59,712 bases of DNA from Opitutales bacterium (GTDB lineage: Bacteria; Verrucomicrobiota; Verrucomicrobiia; Opitutales; Seribacteraceae), in assembly GCA_028042835.1 (NCBI GenBank), contig JAOFOL010000009.1:1-59712 (forward strand), read 5' to 3'. The notes under the pieces are model-generated. The model was not told where the DNA came from, ran no database searches, and worked only from the letters and a program-made list of their open reading frames with translations. Both the position numbers and the translations under genes were made by a program. Within the stretch, counting starts at the first letter, position 1; each line of letters begins with the position of its first letter. Below, in pieces: positions 44,546-52,688 of this stretch.

Positions 44546-44750
44546 TTTCTTCTGGCTTATTCTAGTTTTAAATAGTGGGTGTTCTCCAAAAATTTCTGTT
44601 AGTCCTATGGAAAGATACCATCTGGCAGATTATGTCATGAAAGCAGACCGCGATCCACTATCATTAAAAATGGATGACCATGCTTACTTTTCCAGAGAAG
44701 GTTCTAGGGGTGGTCGGGGAGTCGGTGGTGGTGGGTGTGGATGCAACTAA
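44529..44750 (+). CDS. DUF4266 small lipoprotein with GGGGCGCN C-terminus
   Basis: This 73-residue protein has a lipoprotein signal (MKTLINFFWLILVLNSGC, lipobox NSGC, Cys18). The mature part is only 55 residues: SPMERYHLADYVM, DPLSLKMDDHAYFSREGSRG and a final GGRGVGGGGCGCN. The DPL...HxYxSREG pattern plus Gly-rich CGCN end define DUF4266. The start at 44529 overlaps the apbE end by 17 bases, so they are translationally coupled. Function is unknown; the terminal CGC pair could bind a metal or flavin, or be modified. A longer frame to 44484 adds no signal peptide. Confidence 0.88.
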   Translation: MKTLINFFWLILVLNSGCSPKISVSPMERYHLADYVMKADRDPLSLKMDDHAYFSREGSRGGRGVGGGGCGCN

Positions 44751-44751
44751 T

Positions 44752-45531
44752 ATGAAAAATCTACGCCTTTTTCTTACCCTAATTCTTCTTGCAGAGTCCC
44801 GTACTTTTACTTCTAAAATTATCAAAATTTCTACACTTTTGATAAAACCTATTCCAAGCTTGATAAAATCCATTCATACTTGGGCCCCTGTAACTGCTAG
44901 CACAATAACTACCCACGCACTTTCTGGTGCAACCACGCAAGTGTATTCCAAAAGCGAAAATTCGATTACACTAAAAGTTGGGGAAAGCCTAGATTATGAA
45001 TTTTTTACGTCTCCATATTCAGCACAAAGTTTTGAAATTACCGGACTACCAGCAGGCATAAATTCCAAACTTACCTACGGAGTCGGCGAATTATCCGGAA
45101 TCATTCCAAAACCAGGGAATTACAAGATTGAAATAACTGGTTACCGAAACCCAGGTTATAATGGGAACTCCACCCCTCCTTTTATCTTACATTTAAATGT
45201 GGAATCAAATGAAAGCATATCAGTTATATCTTTTTTTGATGCCAACGGAATAAGTGATCAAGGAAATTCATGGTTTAATTCAGGGTGGTTTGGACTTTTC
45301 TACACTACTTCGAATAATTCATGGATCTATCATTCTCACCTCAAATGGATGTATATTAATTCAAACACCAAAGATTCACTTTGGCTTTATGACAATGAAC
45401 ATGGCTGGCTTTTTACTTCAAAAGAGTTATACCCATTTTTTTATAAGCATTCGGAAGGTCAATGGTTATACCACCTAAAGAATTCAAAGATTCATCGATT
45501 TTGGGATTATAGTGTAAATAGTGAAGTATAA
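44752..45531 (+). CDS. Secreted Ig-like protein with Trp-rich C-terminal repeats and an SGAT motif
   Basis: I start at the ATG at 44752, 1 base after the DUF4266 stop, giving a weak signal-like segment (NLRLFLTLILLAES). Of the 259 residues, about 65-150 form an Ig-like unit of the He_PIG type (FEITGLPAGINSK, GELSGIIPKPGNYKIEITGY). Residues 170-255 are rich in Trp and Tyr in a repeating pattern (SWFNSGWFGLFY, SWIYHSHLKWMYI, LWLYDNEHGWLF, QWLYHLKNS, FWDYS), which I associate with C-termini of secreted verrucomicrobial proteins. Residues 55-61 read HALSGAT, close to the Dxx(S/T)GA(T/S) motif on which ApbE attaches FMN, with His in place of Asp. Attachment at Thr61 is inference. The protein has no catalytic motif. 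Confidence 0.72.
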   Translation: MKNLRLFLTLILLAESRTFTSKIIKISTLLIKPIPSLIKSIHTWAPVTASTITTHALSGATTQVYSKSENSITLKVGESLDYEFFTSPYSAQSFEITGLPAGINSKLTYGVGELSGIIPKPGNYKIEITGYRNPGYNGNSTPPFILHLNVESNESISVISFFDANGISDQGNSWFNSGWFGLFYTTSNNSWIYHSHLKWMYINSNTKDSLWLYDNEHGWLFTSKELYPFFYKHSEGQWLYHLKNSKIHRFWDYSVNSEV

Positions 45532-45574
45532 ATTGTGGTGACCATATCTCACCCAAAATTTTAACTTATGTTTA

Positions 45575-46471
45575 ATGCAAGACTTCAATAAAGTTTTCAA
45601 AACACCGAAATATACTGGAGTAACTTTGTCATTACTTTCAATGTTTGTTCTGGCATCAATGCTGGTTGTATGGAATAAACTTTCGGAATCACCTGAAGTC
45701 AAAAATCAGCAAACTTTACAGGTTATTTGTGAAAAAAAACTGCAACCAATTTTCCGAAATGCGATCCAATCATTTTACAAAGAAACCGGGATTGGCTGTA
45801 CGACAGCTTTTTTAACAATTGAAGAAATATCAGACTTTTTACTAAATAAAAAAGATGCCCAGTCTAGCATCATGTTAATTGTGACTGGTAACGAACCTTC
45901 CATAGTAAATTTACAGTCCGAAAAATTTATAGAACGATTCGTTCTGGGCAAATACACTAATATCGAAAACTCCCCCGTAAACAAAAACTCTACCCTTCCC
46001 GCGATTTGCTTGATAGGTAAAGATATTCCTAAATCCTGGAATGCATTAGCGATTACCCGCTTCCTTACGGCTCCAAATCGTGGTCATATTTTTCCTGATA
46101 AAGATAGTTTTATTCCTTTTGTTGGCGACCCATGGCAATCGACCCAGACAATAAACCTTTATGCAAATCCGGAAATCAAGGAAAAGCTTTCTCATGCAAC
46201 AGATGCGTTCTCGAACCGTGAAGGTATTAAAATAGAGTCTAATTTTAAGAAACTATCCAACACCAACGAAACCATTTCAATTATTGCAAAAAGCAACGCA
46301 ACTCAATACCTACCAGATATAATTATCGGGCATCAGCATTTCGAGGATCCAAGTGGATTGTATTCTAAGCAATATCTGAGCACCAAAGAATTGCCTTACT
46401 ATATATCTAAAACAAGCAAATCCTCGAACTCTGTAAAAAGACTTCTTCAAACTATCCAAAAGTATTTTTAA
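45575..46471 (+). CDS. Membrane-anchored protein with two truncated solute-binding-like halves
   Basis: The 298-residue protein has a probable anchor at residues 14-34 (LSLLSMFVLASMLVVW) and an extracytoplasmic remainder. Two segments look like the beginning of a ModA-type periplasmic binding protein: LQVICEKKLQPIFRNAIQSF then YKETGIGC (about 49-77), and INLYANPEIKEKLSHATDAF then SNREGIKIESNF (about 190-222). Between them is the family-like ending ALAITRFLTAPNRGHIFP. Each half is too short for a full binding protein, so it seems a tandem of partial domains. No oxyanion-binding residues can be named. I do not recognise a defined family. It follows the Trp-rich protein gene by 43 bases in the same direction. 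Confidence 0.6.
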   Translation: MQDFNKVFKTPKYTGVTLSLLSMFVLASMLVVWNKLSESPEVKNQQTLQVICEKKLQPIFRNAIQSFYKETGIGCTTAFLTIEEISDFLLNKKDAQSSIMLIVTGNEPSIVNLQSEKFIERFVLGKYTNIENSPVNKNSTLPAICLIGKDIPKSWNALAITRFLTAPNRGHIFPDKDSFIPFVGDPWQSTQTINLYANPEIKEKLSHATDAFSNREGIKIESNFKKLSNTNETISIIAKSNATQYLPDIIIGHQHFEDPSGLYSKQYLSTKELPYYISKTSKSSNSVKRLLQTIQKYF

Positions 46472-46523
46472 CATTATGATTTTACGATTTGCGAAATACT
46501 TCTTTCGTGACTTTGTTTAGAGA

Positions 46524-47492
46524 GTGAAAGCTGTTTCATACATATTTTTCCTATTATCATCATTTGTTTGGGCTGATATTGTCAGCACAGAAGCTTGGAA
46601 TAAAAAATCCCCAGAAAACAGATCTGATTTAATCTCCATACAGAAAAGACTCAACCTCCTCCTGCCCGAGGTTCAAAAGGCGTTAGTTTCAATCGAAGCG
46701 GGGGACGGGGCAGGTAGTGGTATAATCGTTTCAGAAGATGGGCTCGTCTTATCCGCTGCTCATGTCATCGGAAATACCGGGAAAAAGATGAGGGTTAGGT
46801 TGCCTAATGGCAAAAGTGCTCCTGCAATTACCTTGGGTGGTTCAGAAATTTCTGATGCCGGAATGCTTAAAATTACCCAAAAGGGCCCCTGGCCCTACAT
46901 AGATATTGCAGCAAAAAATAAATCGGAAATCGGAAACTGGTGCTTCGGATTGGGCCATCCTGGCGGCTTTGACGAAAAAAGAGGAATTGTTGTGAGGATT
47001 GGGAGAATTATTGCAAAGAAAAACGAAACAATGCAGACAGACAGTCGCCTCTTAGGCGGTGATTCAGGTGGTCCTTTATTTAATTTTGATGGAAAACTGA
47101 TTGCCATCCACAGTCGTGTATCTCAAAAACCTGATCAAAATTTTCATGTTCCAATAGAAGCATTTCATGCTAATTGGGCTTTTTTTAAAGAAAAGCCTCT
47201 TGTCACTTATGAAACCATGCAAGAGGGTGGTTTTTTTGGAGTTTCCTGCGAAGAAACTGAATCGGGTATTATGATTCGAGAAGTCTATGAAGGCACAGCA
47301 GCAGAAAAAGCAGGAATGTCCATAAACGATATTTTACTTGAGGTTAATAATGAACCACTAGATTCGAGGGAAGAATTTATTATTCTAATTTCATCTCTTG
47401 AACCAGGCCAAGAAGCCAACATATTATATCAGCGAAATGGCTCACAATCAGCCGTTAAGGTAAAATTAGGAGTGCGACCTGAAGATGACTAA
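46524..47492 (+). CDS. HtrA-like trypsin-type serine protease with PDZ domain
   Basis: The GTG at 46524 gives a signal peptide (MKAVSYIFFLLSSFVWA). The S1C protease domain (about residues 40-215) keeps its triad: H80 (LSAAHVIG), D111 (SDAGMLKI) and S181 (GGDSGGPLF). A single PDZ domain follows (about 236-316, FFGVSCEETESGI, GTAAEKAGMSINDILLEVN). At 322 residues it is shorter than DegP and closer to DegS in layout, but the signal peptide suggests a soluble periplasmic enzyme. It should cut misfolded or specific envelope proteins. The stop overlaps the start of the next gene as TAATG, and that gene encodes a related but inactive protein. Confidence 0.9.
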   Translation: MKAVSYIFFLLSSFVWADIVSTEAWNKKSPENRSDLISIQKRLNLLLPEVQKALVSIEAGDGAGSGIIVSEDGLVLSAAHVIGNTGKKMRVRLPNGKSAPAITLGGSEISDAGMLKITQKGPWPYIDIAAKNKSEIGNWCFGLGHPGGFDEKRGIVVRIGRIIAKKNETMQTDSRLLGGDSGGPLFNFDGKLIAIHSRVSQKPDQNFHVPIEAFHANWAFFKEKPLVTYETMQEGGFFGVSCEETESGIMIREVYEGTAAEKAGMSINDILLEVNNEPLDSREEFIILISSLEPGQEANILYQRNGSQSAVKVKLGVRPEDD

Positions 47493-48493
47493 TGACGATT
47501 AAAATCTTAAGTATCCTATTATTATTTGCTTCTCAATATCAAATTTGCCGGGGAGAACAAAATGCCACAAAAGAGTCTCTCCCGAAAAAATATAGACTTA
47601 ACGGGACCAATACGCAGTTCGCATTTGGGGATGCACGGGAAATAGCCTTGTCAACGACCGCAAAATTAACCCGAAACAACAAACTTATCGCTATGGGAGC
47701 AATTGTAACTCCTCAAGGGCATATCCTTACAAAAGCTAGTTCGTGCGTAGGAGCCAGAGAGGCAACATTAGCCAATGGAGAAATTTTTAAACTAAAAATT
47801 AAAAAGCGGAATGAAATTCTCGATCTTGCACTCTATCAAATTATTTCAGACCGAACTGACTTTCCTCATGTGATATGGAGTGAAACTAATTCCACAAATA
47901 ATATTTCGTGGGTTCTTTCGGCTTACAGAGAATTGAGTGAAATAAGAGTTGGTATCTCTAGTGCTAATCCACGCGAGATTGGTAGAGAAGGTGGCGTAAT
48001 GGGTGTAATTCTTGGGAACGAAAGTGCTAAGGGTATTCGTATTACTGAAGTTGTACCACAGGCAGCCGCTGATAAAGCAGGATTAAGACAGGGTGATATC
48101 ATCCAAAAAGTTGACCGTAGATCCGTCAAGTTTAGAGATCAAGTAGTTGATCTTGTTGGGAAGAAAGATCCAGGTGATGTTGTAAAGATACAAATATTAA
48201 GAAAAAAGAAGACCGAAGATTACAACATTACTCTAGGTCACCGATCCGTTACTTTCGATTTATTTAACCGGAATTTACAGATGAGTGGGCCTGTCTCTAA
48301 GCGAAAAGACAATTTCCCGATGATAATACAGCACGACTTACCACTACCCAAAGAAGCGATGGGAGGACCATTATTTGATGTGGAAGGAAAGTGTATTGGA
48401 ATTAACATTGCAAGAGTGGACCGAGTTACCGTCTTTTCTCTACCAAGTAATATAGCAAGAGTCATGGTTAGTGACTTGCAACCAATCAACTAA
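47492..48493 (+). CDS. HtrA-like pseudoprotease with PDZ domain nested in the protease fold
   Basis: This 333-residue secreted protein (signal peptide MTIKILSILLLFASQYQICRG) has a first protease barrel (about 52-120) with IVTPQGHILTKASSC, where the catalytic His is replaced (Ser83 in place of the His), and D111 in DLALYQI retained. The PDZ domain (about 165-250, GVMGVILGNESAKGI, AADKAGLRQGDIIQKVDRR) comes before, not after, the second protease barrel. That barrel (about 262-325) reads MSGPVSKRKDNFPMIIQHDL then KEAMGGPLFDVEGKCIGIN, with Met290 in place of the nucleophile Ser. It is thus catalytically dead and probably a partner or chaperone of the active protease encoded just upstream. The order barrel-PDZ-barrel is unusual. 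Confidence 0.82.
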   Translation: MTIKILSILLLFASQYQICRGEQNATKESLPKKYRLNGTNTQFAFGDAREIALSTTAKLTRNNKLIAMGAIVTPQGHILTKASSCVGAREATLANGEIFKLKIKKRNEILDLALYQIISDRTDFPHVIWSETNSTNNISWVLSAYRELSEIRVGISSANPREIGREGGVMGVILGNESAKGIRITEVVPQAAADKAGLRQGDIIQKVDRRSVKFRDQVVDLVGKKDPGDVVKIQILRKKKTEDYNITLGHRSVTFDLFNRNLQMSGPVSKRKDNFPMIIQHDLPLPKEAMGGPLFDVEGKCIGINIARVDRVTVFSLPSNIARVMVSDLQPIN

Positions 48494-48501
48494 TTAATTC
48501 A

Positions 48502-49698
48502 TCAGCGTACTGGGTAGCCTAAAAGCACCCGAAATCCAATCTCTGAGCCACGCCATGTGGCATCCGAACTCTCTCGGTTTGCTGACCTGCACTCAAATGC
48601 TGTTCTATAAAAGCTTCCTCCTCTTAACACTCGACGTGTTCCTCTTATTGGACCAATAGGATTTATACTCACTCCTTCGTTGTAGGCAGTATAAAAATCA
48701 TAACACCATTCCATAACACTTCCATGCATATCATAAATACCCCACTTATTAGGTTCAAATCTTGTAAACCTACTTGTCACAGGTATTAATTTGCCACGGT
48801 TAATCAATGTTGTATCGGAACCAATAATATACTCTTTCAAACCACCGTCTAAATTTGCGTTTAAGCCTGACAGTGTGGTTCCATCGCCTAGACCACAAGA
48901 CCCCAAATTTCCTGCACGGCATGCATACTCCCACTCAGCTTCCGTTGGTAAGCGATATAGCATATTTTTTGGTAATAGGCCTTGGGCATAGGCTTTGTTT
49001 GTTAAATTATGACAATAAGCTGTGGCTTGTGTATACGAAACATTATTTACAGGAAGTTGATTTTGGTTTCCAAGCAAGGAATCCAGAATCTGTGAAAATT
49101 CTGCAATTTTGAAATTTAATGAATGAGCCACTCCTTTTTTAAAATTTTCAGGGGCTTTTCTCCAATAATCTATAATTTCAATTAGCTCCAGCAGTCCCAT
49201 AATATTAGAGTTTAGCTGTTCGGCTAAAAGTGCTTCGAGTTGGCTCTTAAGAGAATCCGAAAGTTGATTCTTAAAAGTTTTATTACTTTTAAGTTTTCCG
49301 TAAAGGGCAAGTATTACACTTTGTTCATTTGGGGTAATTGTAAACGAATTATATTGCGTTAAACCTACCGCCAACTCATTCCACTCTTGAATAGTAGTTT
49401 CAAACTTTGAAATATAAAATGGTTTAGTCAAGATAACCTTGTGCTTTAATTCATCTATAGAACGTCCTTTTTCTTTAAGAGAACTCCCCATCATAAATTC
49501 ACCCGGATTAATCTTAACAAATTTCTTCTGAAATTCTTTTCTGTTTAATATTTTAAGATCAGCTGCCGAAAATTCCTTATTTTGAGTTATTGGAAAAGGC
49601 TTAGTTGAATTTAATTTTTTTTTCCCAGAATGCTCTATTTCACCATCCGAACATGAAAAATGAAAAAAACAAAAGAAGAATAATATGAGTCTCATCAT
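48502..49698 (-). CDS. Formylglycine-generating enzyme-like (SUMF1) lipoprotein
   Basis: The 398-residue protein has a lipoprotein signal (FFFCFFHFSC, Cys16). The FGE-sulfatase domain starts FVKINPGEFMMGSSLKEKGR and continues KPFYISKFETTIQEW, then YRLPTEAEWEYACRAGN, NKWGIYDMHGSVMEWCYDFY and RRVLRGGSFYRTAFECRSAN. Between the first and second parts (about residues 115-205) is a helical Asn/Leu-rich stretch not usual in the family. The two Cu-binding Cys of true FGE are not clearly present, so it is more likely a binding or structural FGE-fold protein. It is the last gene of a run starting with a response regulator and a histidine kinase, 9 bases after the kinase. Confidence 0.85.
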   Translation of the reverse strand: MMRLILFFFCFFHFSCSDGEIEHSGKKKLNSTKPFPITQNKEFSAADLKILNRKEFQKKFVKINPGEFMMGSSLKEKGRSIDELKHKVILTKPFYISKFETTIQEWNELAVGLTQYNSFTITPNEQSVILALYGKLKSNKTFKNQLSDSLKSQLEALLAEQLNSNIMGLLELIEIIDYWRKAPENFKKGVAHSLNFKIAEFSQILDSLLGNQNQLPVNNVSYTQATAYCHNLTNKAYAQGLLPKNMLYRLPTEAEWEYACRAGNLGSCGLGDGTTLSGLNANLDGGLKEYIIGSDTTLINRGKLIPVTSRFTRFEPNKWGIYDMHGSVMEWCYDFYTAYNEGVSINPIGPIRGTRRVLRGGSFYRTAFECRSANRESSDATWRGSEIGFRVLLGYPVR

Positions 49699-49707
49699 AA
49701 AATGAGC

Positions 49708-51363
49708 TCAAGTTTGAGTCATAGGCAATTTAATATAAAAGGTAGTGCCCTCCCCCTCAACGCTTTGAAACCATATCTGCCCATTATGCGATTTAACAAT
49801 CACGCTGTGGGCTATTGCTAACCCTTGACCTGTGCCGACTCCAACTTCTTTAGTGGTAAAAAATGGTTCAAATATTCTTTCCTGTACCTTAAGGGGAATA
49901 CCTCCACCATTATCAGTAATCGAAATTACGACACAATCATCTGAAGGATAATGCTTAGTGGTAATCGTAATTTCTCCTTTCCCTTTTGATTCAAAACGGT
50001 CCCTAATTGCATGCGCCCCATTAACCACAAGGTTCAAAACAACCTGATTAATTTCACCTACATTACAGGGTACCATCTGTAAGGTTTCATCTAAATTAGT
50101 AACGACATCTGCGTGGTATTTCCATTCATTAGTTGCAACTACAATAGTGGACTTAATTGCCTGATTTAAGTCGTTGGGTTTTTTTGCTGATTCCGCATCC
50201 CTATAAGCAAAATTTTTCATCGACTTTACGATAGTGGTAATCCTGGAAATTCCCTCTTGAGCTTGTTGAACTGCGTCAGGCGCATTTTCCTTCAAAAAAG
50301 AAAGCTCTTTGTCATCAGGAGCACTTTCTGAACCCGTAAGTTTAGAAATAAAACCTTCGACGGCTTCCTTCAAAAATAAAATATTATCATTTGCAAACTG
50401 CGAGGGAGAATTAATTTCATGGGCAATTCCTGAAGCTAATTGTCCGACAGCTTCCATTTTCTGGGCATGGACAAGCTGAGTTTCAAGCTCCTTACGTTGA
50501 GTGATTTCGAGCTTTAATTCATCGGTTTTTTTTACGAGTGCAGAAGTTCTTTTCTTTACCGTCGACTCCAAGCCAATAATTAAGCCCTGCAATCTTCTTG
50601 TTAAAGATTTAACTTCTATGGGTCCTATTTGAGGAGAATTGAAAGGTTGATTCATTTCGATTGACCTTGTTGCTGCCTCCTCAAGACGGGATATGGGTCG
50701 GGCAAAACTCCGGTATGTTATGAAGGCAAGAACTATAATGAGTATAAAATAAACAATGATAACAAAAATAAGAGAAAATCGACTGGTTTGCTCACGGTCT
50801 TCGAGCTCCTGCCACTTGATGGATAAAGCTTGATTAGCTTTATTCAGGTTTCCTAGAGCTTTGATCTCAAGATCATCCAAGTTGTTTTTAAGTTTTTCTC
50901 TTGTTGAATCATAATTTTTTCTTGCTAATAAATTCCTTGTCGCCCAGTCACTGTCATTTTGAAAAGGTGGCACTTTTTGCATTTCAGAAATTGAATCTTC
51001 AAGTTCTCGAATTGCTGTTGAAATTGGAATTAGGATTTCATCAGGATAATTTTCGTAATATTTGTCGGAAAGTTGGTTTGCTCCTTCTTTTGCTAAGGTA
51101 ATTGCATCATATGCAATACTGAAAACACCAGAAAAATTTTCCGGGTAAATTTCCATAGTTATGAAGATACTTCTTGTAGTAGTAAGAAATGCCATTACAT
51201 CAGAGAGCTCGTCGGACGAAATTCCTGATTTTTGTGCTTCTTTTTCTAATTCATCTGTTGCCTCGTTAAGCCCACTAAAAGTAAGCCAGCCAAATAAAGC
51301 TATGCATAAGGCACCTATTAAACTGCCACTGGTGAGCAGCACGATGTAGGTTCGTACTCTCAC
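49708..51363 (-). CDS. Sensor histidine kinase
   Basis: The 551-residue protein has an N-terminal helix (about residues 8-30), an extracytoplasmic helical sensor region (about 35-192), a second helix (about 195-217, [20 protein letters not shown]), and a HAMP-like linker ([19 protein letters not shown]). The kinase core has the H-box [17 protein letters not shown] with the phosphoryl-acceptor His, the N-box [15 protein letters not shown] and the G-boxes [10 protein letters not shown] and [12 protein letters not shown]. The AHEIN(S/N)P H-box is of the HPK4-like type found in PAS/HAMP kinases. It follows the response regulator gene by 21 bases and precedes an FGE-like lipoprotein gene. The signal it senses is unknown. 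Confidence 0.92.
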   Translation of the reverse strand: MRVRTYIVLLTSGSLIGALCIALFGWLTFSGLNEATDELEKEAQKSGISSDELSDVMAFLTTTRSIFITMEIYPENFSGVFSIAYDAITLAKEGANQLSDKYYENYPDEILIPISTAIRELEDSISEMQKVPPFQNDSDWATRNLLARKNYDSTREKLKNNLDDLEIKALGNLNKANQALSIKWQELEDREQTSRFSLIFVIIVYFILIIVLAFITYRSFARPISRLEEAATRSIEMNQPFNSPQIGPIEVKSLTRRLQGLIIGLESTVKKRTSALVKKTDELKLEITQRKELETQLVHAQKMEAVGQLASGIAHEINSPSQFANDNILFLKEAVEGFISKLTGSESAPDDKELSFLKENAPDAVQQAQEGISRITTIVKSMKNFAYRDAESAKKPNDLNQAIKSTIVVATNEWKYHADVVTNLDETLQMVPCNVGEINQVVLNLVVNGAHAIRDRFESKGKGEITITTKHYPSDDCVVISITDNGGGIPLKVQERIFEPFFTTKEVGVGTGQGLAIAHSVIVKSHNGQIWFQSVEGEGTTFYIKLPMTQT

Positions 51364-51384
51364 GTCAGGTAAACATAGTTCAAA

Positions 51385-52533
51385 TTATTTAAGAAGACTT
51401 GCAGGAACAATAACCTGAACCTTGCTAGGAAAAGGGCTCTCCGCGTAACAGGAATTATAGTTCCGGATAACTTTAAGTAATTGTCGGTCAACATCTGTGC
51501 CTGCCGCCGCGATTAGAAAGCCGTCGTCCAGCCTGAGTTCTTGAGACAACCTCATACCAATATCAATATCCTCAATCTTTATTTCCTGAAGAGAGGAAGT
51601 TTCGGCAGCAATCACGATCAGATCTGATAAAGATTTTGTTACCTTGGGATCATAGTCCTTTGTGCGCTCTTTAAGGGTACTTACAATCAAGCTTCTGTTA
51701 TAACCTTGTTCTTCATAGTAGTCGAAATCTAAGGCAACTTTGAGAATAGATGCAGCAATACGAACACCATCTTCCTTTTCCTCTTCAAAACGGTACTGAA
51801 TATCTACGCTTTTAAGGACTTCTCCTATTTCTTCCAGACCTGGGATCTTATCGAGAATATTTCTAGTATCCTCGGGAAACTTTGCTAAAAGTGCCTTAAT
51901 CTCCTTATTCAAATCTTTTCTGTAATAAACATCTTCCGTGACATTTTCAGGTAAGGCCAAATAAGCCAATTGAGAAAATACGGCTGCGACATCTACACGC
52001 CATGCATGAGGAATATTTAATTTGTTGGCCAATTCCTTAGCCATTCTTCTGACTCGTTGAACTCTGCCAAAAAAAAGTGGCTTTGCTGTGGACAAAGACT
52101 CTGCCAGGGCATCGACGGCTCCACGCAATGTTTGATCTAAAAGAATTCTTTTACTTTTTACTAAATCATGCTGCTCTAATCCATCATTGAGGACTTTAAT
52201 GAGCCTCTCTGGAGGACATGGCTTGGAAAGCATTCGAAATACATTACCATCGTTGACCGCTGCCATTGCTGAATCAAAATCAGTATGTCCGGTAAGTAAA
52301 ATAGTCGAAACTTCGTGATCTCTTTTTTTAATCTCTGCAAGCATTTCAGCTCCATTCATTCGGGGCATTCGCATATCCGAAAGAACTAGAGCAAAACCTC
52401 CTTCTTTCTCAAATAGTTCCAAGCCTTCAACGCCATCAGAGGCCAAATGTAACTCAAAATCTTTACGCAGATTCAATTGAAATCCTCGTAAAATGGATTC
52501 TTCATCATCTACGCAAAGTATCTTATTATTCAT
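51385..52533 (-). CDS. Response regulator with degenerate HD-domain-like output
   Basis: The receiver domain (residues about 3-120) is complete: D9/D10 in CVDDEES, phospho-acceptor D53 in LSDMRMP, Thr and Lys at TGHTD and SKP. The remaining 260 residues are helical and recall the HD-GYP domain, for example FGRVQRVRRMAKELANKLNI then AAVFSQLAYLALPENV. The His of the first motif and the HD doublet of the second are absent (SQ instead of HD), so cyclic-di-GMP hydrolysis is unlikely and a binding or scaffold role is inferred. It is the first gene of a three-gene run with the histidine kinase and the FGE-like lipoprotein. No DNA-binding domain is present. Confidence 0.85.
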   Translation of the reverse strand: MNNKILCVDDEESILRGFQLNLRKDFELHLASDGVEGLELFEKEGGFALVLSDMRMPRMNGAEMLAEIKKRDHEVSTILLTGHTDFDSAMAAVNDGNVFRMLSKPCPPERLIKVLNDGLEQHDLVKSKRILLDQTLRGAVDALAESLSTAKPLFFGRVQRVRRMAKELANKLNIPHAWRVDVAAVFSQLAYLALPENVTEDVYYRKDLNKEIKALLAKFPEDTRNILDKIPGLEEIGEVLKSVDIQYRFEEEKEDGVRIAASILKVALDFDYYEEQGYNRSLIVSTLKERTKDYDPKVTKSLSDLIVIAAETSSLQEIKIEDIDIGMRLSQELRLDDGFLIAAAGTDVDRQLLKVIRNYNSCYAESPFPSKVQVIVPASLLK

Positions 52534-52688
52534 GAAAAGGAGGGTAAAACAGATTGTCCTAGGTTAGGAACAAAAGGACAAATTTTAATTAAAGGTCAAA
52601 TTCACAATGGATCAATGTAAAAACTCTTTCAATAAAGCAAATCTATGTTGAATGCATGGAAAGCGGAAAATGAACCTCGAATAAAAAT

